Shown here: piece by piece, positions 1-8,763 of the stretch
Layout: each line of letters opens with the position of its first letter
Numbering within the stretch: the first letter of the stretch is position 1
Assembly: GCF_017352135.1 (NCBI RefSeq)
Contig: NZ_CP071454.1
Span: 372,001 to 436,000, forward strand
Reading direction: 5' to 3'
From: Rhizobium lentis
GTDB taxonomy: Bacteria; Pseudomonadota; Alphaproteobacteria; Rhizobiales; Rhizobiaceae
DNA length: 64,000 bases
The notes under the pieces: model-generated
The model's input: the letters and a program-made list of their open reading frames with translations, nothing else
What the model was told of the DNA's origin: nothing
The model's database searches: none
Program-made: the position numbers and the translations under genes

Positions 1-649
1 GCAGGTTCAGAATATCCGCGTGGCGTACGGTCGCCTTGGTGATGCGAGACTTGTCGAGATTGGCGCGCGCCACGCTCAGCATGTCGCGGCTGGCGTCTAC
101 ACCGATTGCCCGCCGGTAGAGCCCGGACAGAAGCTCGAGGATGCGGCCAGTGCCGGTGCCGAGATCGAGCAGGGAATCGATCGGCTGGCTGCCGAGCAGA
201 CGGATGACGGCGGCGTCGACCTCCTCGTCGGCGGCATGCAGGCGCCGAAGCTCGTCCCATTCGGCGGCGTTGCGGCTGAAATAGGCCTGCGCCCGCTCGG
301 CCCGCTGGCGCTTGACCGCCGAAAGCCGCTCGCCGTCGCGTAGGACGGTCGGGTCATTCTCGGAGACGTGCTTCAGCAGCGCCCGCACCAGCAGCGCCGC
401 CTTACCGTCCTGCTTCAGCCGGAAATAGGCCCAGGCGCCTTCCTGGTAGCGTTCGATCAGTTCGGCCTCTCCGAGCAGCTTCAGGTGGCGAGAAATGCGG
501 GGCTGAGACTGGCCGAGGATTTCGGTAAGATCGGTCACAGTCAGGTCGCCGCCGTCGAGAAGCGCCAAAAGGCGCAGACGTGTAGGCTCGCCGGCCGCCT
601 TCAACACGTCCACCAGCCCATCCAGTCCTAGCTTCAAGGGTTCGCTCAT
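1..649 (-). CDS. ArsR-family regulator fused to SAM-dependent methyltransferase (partial, runs off left edge)
   Basis: The reverse strand encodes an N-terminal winged-helix domain of ArsR type (about residues 8-90, with the helix-turn-helix VTDLTEILGQSQPRISRHL) followed by a class I methyltransferase fold starting with the SAM-binding motif LLDLGTGTGR. The C-terminus lies outside the window. I chose ATG at 649; an in-frame ATG at 667 exists, but that start would abut the palindrome at 668-683. Proteins of this fused architecture are common in rhizobia beside methionine-cycle genes. The ArsR-type regulator SahR, which senses S-adenosylhomocysteine, controls methionine genes in proteobacteria; a related role here is inference, supported by the same palindrome in front of metH in this window. 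Confidence 0.88.
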   Translation of the reverse strand, partial: MSEPLKLGLDGLVDVLKAAGEPTRLRLLALLDGGDLTVTDLTEILGQSQPRISRHLKLLGEAELIERYQEGAWAYFRLKQDGKAALLVRALLKHVSENDPTVLRDGERLSAVKRQRAERAQAYFSRNAAEWDELRRLHAADEEVDAAVIRLLGSQPIDSLLDLGTGTGRILELLSGLYRRAIGVDASRDMLSVARANLDKSRITKATVRHADILNL

Positions 650-667
650 CGCCAGCTCAATCAACAT

Positions 668-683
668 ATAAAGATATCTTTAT
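668..683. promoter_or_regulatory. Palindromic operator ATAAAGATATCTTTAT upstream of ArsR-methyltransferase gene
   Basis: A perfect 16-bp palindrome lies 19 bp upstream of the chosen ATG at 649. The identical core occurs at 38867-38882 in front of metH and I saw it nowhere else in the window. It is a strong candidate for autoregulation by the ArsR-domain protein encoded next to it. Confidence 0.75.
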
Positions 684-764
684 GTGATTTGACAGGCGGT
701 GACAAGCGACAATTCGCACTCTCTGCGAAATTGCCTGCTCCCATTGCGACAGCAGCGGACATGA

Positions 765-791
765 AAAAGCCCCGGCTGAACCGGGGCTTTT
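765..791 (-). terminator. Rho-independent terminator of ettA
   Basis: An 11-bp GC-rich stem (AAAAGCCCCGG / CCGGGGCTTTT) with a 5-nt loop lies just past the ettA stop. On the reverse strand it runs into a short T tract. It could also work in the opposite direction. Confidence 0.8.
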
Positions 792-811
792 CGCAAACAA
801 GACGGCTGCGA

Positions 812-2461
812 TCAGCGCGTCAGGCGCTTGTGGGCCTGGCTGCCGGGATTGAGGGCGTCGGGGCCGAGGCGACGGACCTTGTCCTCTTCATAATCCTCGA
901 AGTTGCCTTCGAACCACTCGACATGGCCATCGCCCTCGAAGGCGAGAATATGCGTCGCCAGACGGTCGAGGAACATGCGGTCGTGGCTGATTATGATGGC
1001 GCAGCCGGCGAAATTCTCCAGCGCATTTTCCAAGGCACCAAGCGTTTCGGTGTCGAGGTCGTTGGTCGGTTCGTCGAGCAGCAGCACATTGCCGCCCGCC
1101 TTCAGCATCTTGGCAAGGTGAACGCGATTGCGCTGACCGCCGGAGAGGTTGCCGACCTTCTGCTGCTGATCACCGCCTTTGAAGTTGAAGGCGCCGCAAT
1201 AGGCGCGCGAGTTCATGTCGAACTTGCCGAGCTTGATGATTTCGGCGCCGCCTGAGATTTCCTCCCATACCGTCTTGTCAGCGGCCAGCGCGTCGCGGCT
1301 CTGGTCGACATAACCAAGATGCACGGTTTCGCCGATGCGGATCGAACCGCTGTCCGGCTTTTCCTGGCCGGTGATCATCTTGAACAGCGTCGTCTTGCCG
1401 GCGCCGTTCGGGCCGATGACGCCGACGATGCCGCCGGGCGGCAGCTTGATCGACAGGTCGTTGATCAGCGTGCGGCCCTCGAAGCCCTTGGTGATGCCTT
1501 CCATCTCGATAACCACCTGTCCCAGGCGCTCGCTGACCGGGATGATGATCTGCGCGTCGCCGGGACGCTGCTTCTCGGCGGCATCCACCAGCTGCTCATA
1601 GGACTTGATACGCGCCTTGGACTTGGCCTGGCGGGCCTTCGGGCTGGAAGCGATCCATTCCCGCTCGCGGCTGATCGCCTTCTGGCGCGAAGCTTCCTCG
1701 CGACCTTCCTGCTCCATGCGCTTGGCCTTGGCCTGAAGATAGGCCGAATAATTGCCTTCGTAAGGAATGCCGCGGCCACGGTCGAGTTCGAGGATCCAGC
1801 CGGTGACGTTGTCCAGGAAGTAGCGGTCGTGGGTAATCATCATCACGGCGCCCGGATAGTCGCGCAGATGCTTTTCGAGCCAGGCGATGGTTTCGGCGTC
1901 GAGATGGTTGGTCGGTTCGTCGAGCAGCAGCAGATCCGGCTGCGAGAGCAGCAGACGGCAGAGTGCGATGCGGCGGCGTTCGCCACCGGAAAGGCTGGTA
2001 ACATCGGCGTCGCGCGGCGGGCAGCGCAGCGCCTCCATCGCCATCTCGACCTGGTTTTCCAGATCCCAGAGGTTCTGGCTGTCGATGATGTCCTGGAGCT
2101 TCGCCCCCTCTTCCGCGGTCTCGTCGGAATAGTTCATCATCAACTCGTTGTAGCGATCGAGGATCGCCGTCTTCGGGGCAACGCCCTCCATGACATTCTC
2201 GAAAACGGTCTTGTTCGGGTCGAGGCGCGGCTCCTGCTCGAGATAGCCGACAGTAGCACCCTCGGCCAGCCAGGCTTCGCCAGTATATTCCTTGTCCTGG
2301 CCGGCAATGATGCGCAGCACAGTGGATTTACCGGCGCCGTTTGGCCCGAGGATGCCGATCTTGGCATCCGGGTAGAAGGAAAGGTGGATGTTCTCCAGGA
2401 TCTTCTTGTTGCCATAGGCCTTGTTGAGGCCGGACATGTGATAGATGAATTGACGTGCCAT
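812..2461 (-). CDS. ettA: Energy-dependent translational throttle protein EttA (ABC-F ATPase)
   Basis: This 549-residue protein has two ABC cassettes and no membrane segment. The first has Walker A GPNGAGKST at about 39-47, signature LSGGERRR and Walker B LLLLDEPTNHLD. The second has GPNGAGKTT near 350, LSGGQRNR and LLLDEPTNDLD. The inter-domain linker rich in Arg/Lys/Glu is typical of ABC-F proteins, and length and start (MARQFIYHMSGLNKAYG) match EttA. Known EttA binds the ribosomal E site and gates entry into elongation according to ATP/ADP ratio. The gene is monocistronic, with a terminator downstream and GGAGCAG upstream of the ATG. Confidence 0.95.
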   Translation of the reverse strand: MARQFIYHMSGLNKAYGNKKILENIHLSFYPDAKIGILGPNGAGKSTVLRIIAGQDKEYTGEAWLAEGATVGYLEQEPRLDPNKTVFENVMEGVAPKTAILDRYNELMMNYSDETAEEGAKLQDIIDSQNLWDLENQVEMAMEALRCPPRDADVTSLSGGERRRIALCRLLLSQPDLLLLDEPTNHLDAETIAWLEKHLRDYPGAVMMITHDRYFLDNVTGWILELDRGRGIPYEGNYSAYLQAKAKRMEQEGREEASRQKAISREREWIASSPKARQAKSKARIKSYEQLVDAAEKQRPGDAQIIIPVSERLGQVVIEMEGITKGFEGRTLINDLSIKLPPGGIVGVIGPNGAGKTTLFKMITGQEKPDSGSIRIGETVHLGYVDQSRDALAADKTVWEEISGGAEIIKLGKFDMNSRAYCGAFNFKGGDQQQKVGNLSGGQRNRVHLAKMLKAGGNVLLLDEPTNDLDTETLGALENALENFAGCAIIISHDRMFLDRLATHILAFEGDGHVEWFEGNFEDYEEDKVRRLGPDALNPGSQAHKRLTR

Positions 2462-2559
2462 GCTGCGCTGCTCCGGGCGGGAAACTTCGTTTCGTGCCGC
2501 TATGTAGGCGAAACAGCGCCTGTGAGCAACGCCGAAACCCCGTTTAGGCAGGATTCCGG

Positions 2560-3300
2560 TCAGAAGCCCGCCGCATCGACAACGCCCTCATCGCAGCCAA
2601 ACGAGGTTTTTCCCGCTCCTTTGATCAGATCGGCAAGGCCAGCGGTTTTCGCCGATGCCGCGCCCGCATCCGCAGACAGGCCGATCGTCAACTCGCTGAT
2701 CACCCTGACATTGCCGGCCCGCCGGCAGCTCATCTTGACGCGGTCGCCCGCACCCGGCCCGAAGCTCTTGTCGAAAGCCGCCTTGATCGCCTCGGCCTTG
2801 ATCGTCTTGCCGATATTGGCAGCGAAAAGATCGCGCACGGCCGATGCGTTGAGCGTACCCACGAGATGTATGCCGACGCCGAAATAGTCTTCCGCGCTCA
2901 TTTTCGTGCAGGTGCCGTGTTTTATCCATTCATGCCGTTCGAGGCCGGACTGGGTGCCGGGCATCGCCTTTGCAAGCGCTGCCTGGGTCTCGGCCGAAAG
3001 CGTGACCTCCGGCAATGTGCCCCATTTGCCGTCCTTGTCGGCGGCCTTCTGGTCGTCGCTGACGCCGCAATAATCCTGCCGCATCGGCCAAAGGCCATGC
3101 AGCGAGAAGTTTGTCGCGTCATGGCGCTCGCCGGTCTGGCTTGCGCATTCGGCCTTCTTCTGGTTCGTCTGGCAGAAGGCGGGCTGCCAGCTCGCGGCGA
3201 GAATGAAACGGGTACGCCCTTCGGCCTCCTGCGCCACGGCGGCGCCTGCAAGGACCATCGACACGGCGAACGTCAAGCTACGCAACTGTATGCTGATCAT
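2560..3300 (-). CDS. Secreted ribonuclease T2 family protein
   Basis: The 246-residue product begins with a Sec signal peptide (about 1-23, cleavage near AVA-QE). It carries both RNase T2 active-site blocks: CAS I FSLHGLWP with His68 and CAS II RHEWIKHGTC with His123, Glu124, Lys127 and His128. Paired cysteines suit a periplasmic enzyme cutting RNA non-specifically. The ATG at 3300 is preceded by a GGGGG tract; an in-frame start further upstream would add a non-signal-like extension. It stands alone between ettA and a divergent hydrolase gene. Confidence 0.92.
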   Translation of the reverse strand: MISIQLRSLTFAVSMVLAGAAVAQEAEGRTRFILAASWQPAFCQTNQKKAECASQTGERHDATNFSLHGLWPMRQDYCGVSDDQKAADKDGKWGTLPEVTLSAETQAALAKAMPGTQSGLERHEWIKHGTCTKMSAEDYFGVGIHLVGTLNASAVRDLFAANIGKTIKAEAIKAAFDKSFGPGAGDRVKMSCRRAGNVRVISELTIGLSADAGAASAKTAGLADLIKGAGKTSFGCDEGVVDAAGF

Positions 3301-3452
3301 TTTAACCCCCAAATAAGAACAATGCGGGAACAGATAAGCACAAAGAGTAAACAGCAGCAACCCTGAATCGCAACAAGCCCGGATTTTGTTATCGGCTGCC
3401 CGGGAACGCCCGCTTCAGAACAACGCAGGCAACGCCCTCGTAGCTGGAGTTG

Positions 3453-3496
3453 CTGCATAATTCCCTAAATCGATTCCGCTTTAAGGAATTATGCAG
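3453..3496. repeat. Intergenic inverted-repeat element (CTGCATAATTCC family)
   Basis: A perfect 12-bp inverted repeat (CTGCATAATTCC at 3453-3464, GGAATTATGCAG at 3485-3496) encloses 20 nt that extend the pairing with one mismatch, forming a long hairpin. A degenerate copy lies at 48942-48980. This looks like a rhizobial intergenic repeat rather than a terminator. Confidence 0.7.
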
Positions 3497-3530
3497 TAGC
3501 GATCTGCTCTGTTGCGCAGGGAGAATCTGG

Positions 3531-4460
3531 ATGTTTTCTGAAACGCAGAGGCTCGCCATAGGGCGAGCGTCGCTTGCTTATCATCACGCCGAGGCGGCCG
3601 GCCGGGCACGCGGCATCCTGTTGATATCGCATGGCCTGGCGGAGCACTCGAAGCGATATCGTCGCTTTGCCGAGGTGATGGCGGCGCGCGGCTATCACGT
3701 TTATGCCCACGATCACCGCGGCCACGGCGAAACGACGGCGCCCGACGCGCCGATCGGCCGTTTCGCCCGCCGGAATGGCATCGAACGGGTGATCGGCGAC
3801 GTCATCGCGATGCGCGCCCATGCGGCCTCGCGCCACCCCGGGCTGAAGGTGGTCCTGTTCGGCCATTCGATGGGCGGCCTGATCGCGCTCAATGCCGCCA
3901 TCACCGCTCCGGCCGACTTCGACGCTGTCGCCGTCTGGAATTCCAATTTCGCCGTCGGCATCGCCGGCCGCGCCGCCCAGGCGATCCTGATTGCCGAACG
4001 AATGCTGAAGGGCTCGGACGTGCCGAGCGGCCTGTTGCCGAAGCTCACCTTCGCAGCCTGGGGAAAATCGATTGCGGGCCGCCGCACCGAGTTCGACTGG
4101 CTGTCGCGCCTTCCCGACGAAGTCGACAAATATGTCGCCGATCCGCTCTGCGGTTTCGATGCTTCGGTCTCGCTCTGGCTTGATCTTTTCGAACTGACAT
4201 TTCGGGCGCCGCAGAAGCTTCATCTCGATCGGCTGCGGCGCGATATTCCGATCCATCTGGTCGGCGGCGCAGCGGATCCCGCAACCGAACGTGGAAAAGC
4301 CGTACTCTGGTTGTCAAACCATTTGAAAGGTCGTGGCTTCTCCCGTATCAGCACCGAGATATATCAGGACATGCGGCATGAAACGCTGAACGAGATCGGC
4401 GCGGACGCGGTTATCGCAGCCTTCGCGGATTGGTGCGACACCGTCATCGCAAGAGCCTGA
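3531..4460 (+). CDS. Alpha/beta hydrolase, monoacylglycerol-lipase-like
   Basis: A 309-residue alpha/beta hydrolase of the serine aminopeptidase S33 (Hydrolase_4) type. The oxyanion region is ISHGLAEHSKRY (33-44) and the nucleophile elbow GHSMGG places the serine at 113; a late Asp and His (MRHETLNEI) complete the likely triad. Family members cleave lysophospholipids or monoacylglycerols. There is no signal peptide, so a cytosolic or membrane-associated role is likely. The ATG at 3531 follows AGGGAG. A DMT transporter gene starts 17 bp downstream, so the two are probably cotranscribed. Confidence 0.9.
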   Translation: MFSETQRLAIGRASLAYHHAEAAGRARGILLISHGLAEHSKRYRRFAEVMAARGYHVYAHDHRGHGETTAPDAPIGRFARRNGIERVIGDVIAMRAHAASRHPGLKVVLFGHSMGGLIALNAAITAPADFDAVAVWNSNFAVGIAGRAAQAILIAERMLKGSDVPSGLLPKLTFAAWGKSIAGRRTEFDWLSRLPDEVDKYVADPLCGFDASVSLWLDLFELTFRAPQKLHLDRLRRDIPIHLVGGAADPATERGKAVLWLSNHLKGRGFSRISTEIYQDMRHETLNEIGADAVIAAFADWCDTVIARA

Positions 4461-4477
4461 GCCACAGGGATTTCATC

Positions 4478-5434
4478 ATGCGCAGCACCCTTGTTCACCC
4501 CGCATCGCCTTCCTCCGAGGTGACGACGGGCCTTGCGCTGATGTTTCTCTCTGTCATGGTCTCGCCGCTCATCGATATCTTTGCCAAGCTTGCCGTCGTC
4601 ACGGTGCCGTCCGCCGAGGTCACCGCAGGCCGGTTCATCGTGCAGGCGCTCTTCATGCTGCCGATCGTGATATGGCGGCGCAGCTTTACCGATTTCTCCT
4701 GGCGCCAGAGCCTGTTCCATGCCATCCGCGGCTTGATCATCACCGTCTCGATGATCTCATTCGTCACCACGCTGAAATACATGGCGGTCGCCGACGCGAT
4801 CGCGATCTTCTTCGTCGAGCCGATCATCGTAACGATCCTCGGCGGCCTTTTCCTGAAAGAGACGATCGGGTGGCGGCGTTATACCGCCTGCGGCGTCGGC
4901 TTCTTCGGAGCAATGCTGATCATCCAGCCGAGTTTCGAAGAAGTCGGCTACATCGCGCTACTGCCCGTTGTCACCGCGCTCTGCATTGCCGTTTTCGTGC
5001 TGATGACCCGCGTCCTCTCGCACAGGGAAGACCCCTGGTCGATGCAGTTCCAGATGGGCATTTGGGGCCTGCTCTTCTGCGCCATCCTGCTTTTTATCGG
5101 CGAAGGAAGCGGCTCCGATCTCTTCGACCCCGTCATGCCGGTCGGCAGCGCCTGGTTCTACGTCGCCGGCGTTGGCGCCATGGCGGCGATCGCCGGCATC
5201 TTCGGCGTCTATGCCTATCGCGCCGCCCCGGCCTCGACGCTGGCGCCGCTGCAATATTTCGAGATCGTCTCGGCGACGATCTTCGCCTGGCTTGTTTTCG
5301 GCGATTTTCCGGATGCGCTCAAATGGCTCGGCATCATGATCATCATAGCGTCGGGCTTGTACATCCTCTGGCGCGAGCGCCGCTTTGCTTCAAATCCTGT
5401 ATCCGATACATCTAAGGTGACGCTGGCGCCGTAA
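4478..5434 (+). CDS. EamA/DMT-family transporter
   Basis: This 318-residue protein has about ten hydrophobic segments arranged as two EamA repeats, typical of the drug/metabolite transporter superfamily in the inner membrane. Substrates of this family range from amino acids to nucleosides and cannot be told from sequence. The ATG at 4478 follows AGGGAT. It begins 17 bp after the hydrolase stop and is followed after 17 bp by the CoA-transferase gene, so 3531-8309 may be one transcription unit. Confidence 0.9.
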   Translation: MRSTLVHPASPSSEVTTGLALMFLSVMVSPLIDIFAKLAVVTVPSAEVTAGRFIVQALFMLPIVIWRRSFTDFSWRQSLFHAIRGLIITVSMISFVTTLKYMAVADAIAIFFVEPIIVTILGGLFLKETIGWRRYTACGVGFFGAMLIIQPSFEEVGYIALLPVVTALCIAVFVLMTRVLSHREDPWSMQFQMGIWGLLFCAILLFIGEGSGSDLFDPVMPVGSAWFYVAGVGAMAAIAGIFGVYAYRAAPASTLAPLQYFEIVSATIFAWLVFGDFPDALKWLGIMIIIASGLYILWRERRFASNPVSDTSKVTLAP

Positions 5435-5451
5435 ACATTGTCGGGAGGACC

Positions 5452-6654
5452 ATGACCGGGACCGTGACGAAAAAGCCGCCGCTTGCCGGCATTCGGGTAA
5501 TCGAGCTTGCCCGCGTGCTGGCCGGCCCCTGGGCCGCACAGATGCTCGCCGATCTCGGCGCCGACGTCATCAAGGTCGAAAATCCCGACGGCGGCGACGA
5601 TACGCGCCAATGGGGCCCGCCCTTCGTCGAAGGTGCGGACGGCGAAAACCTCTCGGCCGCCTATTACCACGCCGCCAATCGCGGCAAGCGCTCCATTACC
5701 GCCGATCTGAAGAGCCGGGAGGGCCAGGATCTCGTTCGCCGCCTTGTCGCCACCGCCGACGTGGTGATCGAAAATTTCAAGCTCGGCGGCCTTGCCAAAT
5801 ACGGGCTCGATTACGACAGCATGCGCAAGCTCAATCCGAAGCTCGTCTATTGCTCGATCACCGGCTTCGGGCAGACTGGCCCCTATGCCAGCCTCCCCGG
5901 TTACGACTACATCGTCCAGGGCATGTCCGGCTTCATGTCGATCACCGGCGAGCCGGACGGCCAGCCGATGAAGGCAGGGGTGGCGATCGCCGATATCTTC
6001 ACCGGCATCTATGCCGTCTCGGCAATCGAGGCCGCCCTGATCCATGCGCTCAAGTCAGGCGAAGGCCAGCTGATCGACATGGCCCTGCTCGACGTGCAAT
6101 CTGCCGTGCTCGCCAATCAGAACATGAATTACCTTGTTTCCGGCCATCCGCCGACCCGCCTCGGCAACGCCCATCCGAATATCTCGCCCTATGAGGTGGT
6201 GCCGGCGGCCGATGGTTATCTCATTCTCGCTGTCGGCAATGACGGCCAGTTCCGTCGCCTCTGCGCCATCCTCGGCCTTGATACGATGTCAGGCGACGAG
6301 CGTTTCGCCACCAACAAGGCCCGGGTCGCCAACCGGGGCGATGTGCGCAGGCTCGTCTCCACCCAGACGCTGAAATGGCAGAAGGCCGACCTCCTGAAGG
6401 CCTGCGAGGAGAATGCCGTTCCGGCGGGCGCGATCAATACGATCGAGGAAATGTTCGCCGATCCGCAGGTCAAGGCCCGCGGTTTGCGCATCGACCTTGC
6501 CGATGCCGCCGGCACTCTCATTCCCGGCGTCAGGACACCGGTGGTGCTGTCCGAGACGCCGTTGCATTACATCAGGCCGAGCCCGCGCCTCGGCGAACAC
6601 AGGGAAGAAATCCTGGCGGAACTCGCCGAGCTCGAGAGGAAGGCATCGTCATGA
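5452..6654 (+). CDS. CaiB/BaiF family (type III) CoA-transferase
   Basis: A 400-residue family III CoA-transferase. The N-terminus PLAGIRVIELARVLAGPWA and the motif KVENPDGGDDTR are diagnostic, and Asp181 in GVAIADIFTG aligns with the catalytic Asp that forms the acyl-anhydride in formyl-CoA transferase. It would move CoA between carboxylic acids; the acid is unknown. The start follows GGGAGG. Its TGA overlaps the ATG of the next gene in an ATGA, indicating translational coupling with a ThDP enzyme. That pairing recalls formyl-CoA transferase with oxalyl-CoA decarboxylase, but substrate identity is not shown. Confidence 0.93.
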   Translation: MTGTVTKKPPLAGIRVIELARVLAGPWAAQMLADLGADVIKVENPDGGDDTRQWGPPFVEGADGENLSAAYYHAANRGKRSITADLKSREGQDLVRRLVATADVVIENFKLGGLAKYGLDYDSMRKLNPKLVYCSITGFGQTGPYASLPGYDYIVQGMSGFMSITGEPDGQPMKAGVAIADIFTGIYAVSAIEAALIHALKSGEGQLIDMALLDVQSAVLANQNMNYLVSGHPPTRLGNAHPNISPYEVVPAADGYLILAVGNDGQFRRLCAILGLDTMSGDERFATNKARVANRGDVRRLVSTQTLKWQKADLLKACEENAVPAGAINTIEEMFADPQVKARGLRIDLADAAGTLIPGVRTPVVLSETPLHYIRPSPRLGEHREEILAELAELERKASS

Positions 6655-8309
6655 AGAAGACCGGCGGGGAACTGATCGTCGAGGCACTCAGGGCAAACGG
6701 CGTCAAGCGCCTCTCCTGCGTGCCGGGCGAAAGTTTCCTCGCCGTTCTCGACGCGCTGCGCGACAGTGATATCGATGTCATCGTCTGCCGTCAGGAAGGC
6801 GGAGCGGCGATGATGGCGGATTGCTGGGGCAGGCTGACCGGCGAACCCGGCATCTGCATGGTGACCCGCGGCCCCGGCGCCACAAATGCCTCGGCCGGCC
6901 TGCATATATCAAAGCAGGATTCGATCCCGATGATCCTGTTCATCGGCCAGGTGCAGCGGGAAGCGCGAGAGCGCGAAGCCTTTCAGGAGGTCGAATTCCG
7001 CCGCGCCTTCACCGAATTCGCCAAATGGGTGGGCGAGATCGACAATGCCGCCCGCATACCTGAGTTTGTCACCCGCGCCTTTGCGGTCGCTACTTCCGGC
7101 CGCCCCGGCCCCGTCGTACTGACGCTGCCGGAGGACATGCTGAGAGACGAGGTCGAGGCGCCCCGCGCCAAGCGCTATGTCGGTGTCGAGGCGCATCCCG
7201 GCCGCCGCCAGATCGACGATTTTTATCTGCGCCTCTTGAAGGCCGAGAGGCCGATGGTGATCCTCGGCGGCACGCGCTGGGATCCCGATGCCGTCGCCGA
7301 TTTTCAGGGTTTCGCCGAGCGTTTCCAATTGCCGGTCGGCTGTTCCTTCCGCCGGCAGATGCTCTTCGATCATCTCCACCCCTGCTATGCCGGCGATGTC
7401 GGCATCGGCATCAATCCTACTCTGGCAAAGGAGATCAAGGAGAGCGATCTGCTGATCCTGCTCGGCGCCCGCATGTCGGAAATGCCTTCCTCCTCCTACA
7501 CGCTGATCGATATCCCCTACCCCCAGCAAACGCTGGTACATGTCTATCCCGACGCTTCCGAACTCGGTCGCATCTACCGCCCGGATCTTGCCATCTGCGC
7601 CGCCCCTGCCGACTTCGTCGCAGCGCTCGCCGATCTGGAAGCGCCAGTCGAGGCGCGCTGGGCTGAGCACACGGAGCAGATGCACCAAGCCTATCTTTCG
7701 TGGTCGACACCGCCGGCGACGGGGCCGGGCGCCGTCCACATGGGACCGATCATGGAGTGGCTGGAAGCCAGTACCGGACCGGAGACGATCTTCACCAACG
7801 GCGCCGGCAACTACGCCACCTGGCTGCATCGCTTCCATCGTTTCCGCCGCTTCAATACCCAGGCCGCCCCGACTTCCGGCTCGATGGGCTACGGCCTGCC
7901 GGCCGCCGTCGCCGCCAAGCGGCTCTTCCCCGAGCGCGAGGTCATCTGCTTTGCCGGTGACGGCTGCTTCCTGATGCACGGACAGGAATTCGCCACCGCC
8001 ATCCGCTACGGCCTGCCGATCATCGCAATCGTCGTCAACAACGACATGTATGGCACGATCCGCATGCATCAGGAGCGGCAATATCCCGGCCGCGTCAGCA
8101 ACACCGATCTCACCAATCCCGACTTCGCGGCCCTCGCCCGCGCTTATGCCGGCCATGGCGAGACCGTGGAGCGCACGGATGAATTCGCACCGGCCTTCCA
8201 GCGGGCGCGGGAGAGCGGCAAGCCGGCAATCATCGAAGTCAAGCTCGATCCCGAGGCGATCACGCCGGCCCGCACGCTTTCGGAAATCGCGCAAACAAAA
8301 AGCCGGTGA
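6651..8309 (+). CDS. Thiamine-diphosphate-dependent enzyme (acetolactate synthase-like)
   Basis: The 552-residue product has the three-domain layout of ThDP decarboxylases and synthases. The N-terminal pyrimidine domain has the cofactor-activating Glu49 (CRQEGGAA), followed by a central Rossmann domain (about 190-330). The C-terminal domain binds pyrophosphate/Mg through GDGCFLMHGQEF (near 436) ending in VVNND. The start overlaps the CoA-transferase stop by 4 bp. I see no acetolactate-synthase small subunit nearby, so branched-chain amino-acid synthesis is unlikely. A decarboxylase or lyase acting on a 2-oxo acid or on an acyl-CoA made by the partner is plausible. Confidence 0.9.
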   Translation: MKKTGGELIVEALRANGVKRLSCVPGESFLAVLDALRDSDIDVIVCRQEGGAAMMADCWGRLTGEPGICMVTRGPGATNASAGLHISKQDSIPMILFIGQVQREAREREAFQEVEFRRAFTEFAKWVGEIDNAARIPEFVTRAFAVATSGRPGPVVLTLPEDMLRDEVEAPRAKRYVGVEAHPGRRQIDDFYLRLLKAERPMVILGGTRWDPDAVADFQGFAERFQLPVGCSFRRQMLFDHLHPCYAGDVGIGINPTLAKEIKESDLLILLGARMSEMPSSSYTLIDIPYPQQTLVHVYPDASELGRIYRPDLAICAAPADFVAALADLEAPVEARWAEHTEQMHQAYLSWSTPPATGPGAVHMGPIMEWLEASTGPETIFTNGAGNYATWLHRFHRFRRFNTQAAPTSGSMGYGLPAAVAAKRLFPEREVICFAGDGCFLMHGQEFATAIRYGLPIIAIVVNNDMYGTIRMHQERQYPGRVSNTDLTNPDFAALARAYAGHGETVERTDEFAPAFQRARESGKPAIIEVKLDPEAITPARTLSEIAQTKSR

Positions 8310-8324
8310 GAGACCCACCGGCTT
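8300..8324 (+). terminator. Stem-loop at the end of the ThDP-enzyme gene
   Basis: AAGCCGGTG pairs with CACCGGCTT around a 7-nt loop; the stop codon sits inside the 5' arm. The T run is short, so this is a weak or bidirectional terminator before the convergent RidA gene. Confidence 0.55.
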
Positions 8325-8347
8325 CAAGCATCGGAAATGACGAGACC

Positions 8348-8692
8348 TTAGTCGAGCGCAGCCGTGACGATGAATTCGACCTTATATTTCGGCGCGGCGA
8401 GCTTGGCTTCGCTGGTGGCGCGGGCCGGCGGATTGGCCGGGTCGATCCAGGCTTCCCAGACGGCGTTCATCTCGGCGAAATAGGCGATGTCGGAGAGATA
8501 GACGATCGTCTGCAGGATCTTCGACTTGTTGCTGCCTGATGCAGCCAGCAGGCGGTCGACTTCGGCAAGCGAGGATTTGCACTGATCGGTGACGCTTTCG
8601 CCTTCGCCGACCTGGCCTGCGAGATAAACCGTGTTGCCGTGAATGACAGCGCCGCTCATGCGCGCGCCGACGTCGATACGCTTAATGCTCAT
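8348..8692 (-). CDS. RidA/YjgF family protein
   Basis: A 114-residue single-domain protein of the RidA (YER057c/UK114) family, which hydrolyses reactive enamine/imine intermediates released by PLP enzymes. The Arg of the PARATSEAKL segment corresponds to the conserved substrate-binding Arg near the C-terminus. Two adjacent ATGs follow AGGAGACT; the second, at 8692, has better spacing (6 nt). It converges on the ThDP-enzyme gene. Divergent RidA subfamilies do not all have imine deaminase activity, so the reaction is not certain. Confidence 0.9.
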   Translation of the reverse strand: MSIKRIDVGARMSGAVIHGNTVYLAGQVGEGESVTDQCKSSLAEVDRLLAASGSNKSKILQTIVYLSDIAYFAEMNAVWEAWIDPANPPARATSEAKLAAPKYKVEFIVTAALD

Positions 8693-8763
8693 CATAGTCT
8701 CCTGAGTGAATGGAAGGTGGCAGCGCTAAAAGCGAAGCGCCGGAAAATCAGCCCAATGGCGGC

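Noticed and set aside
1319..2887. Long + strand frame of 522 codons
   Set aside because: It lies antisense to ettA and the RNase T2 gene, has no family resemblance, and its composition is that of a third-position shadow in GC-rich DNA.
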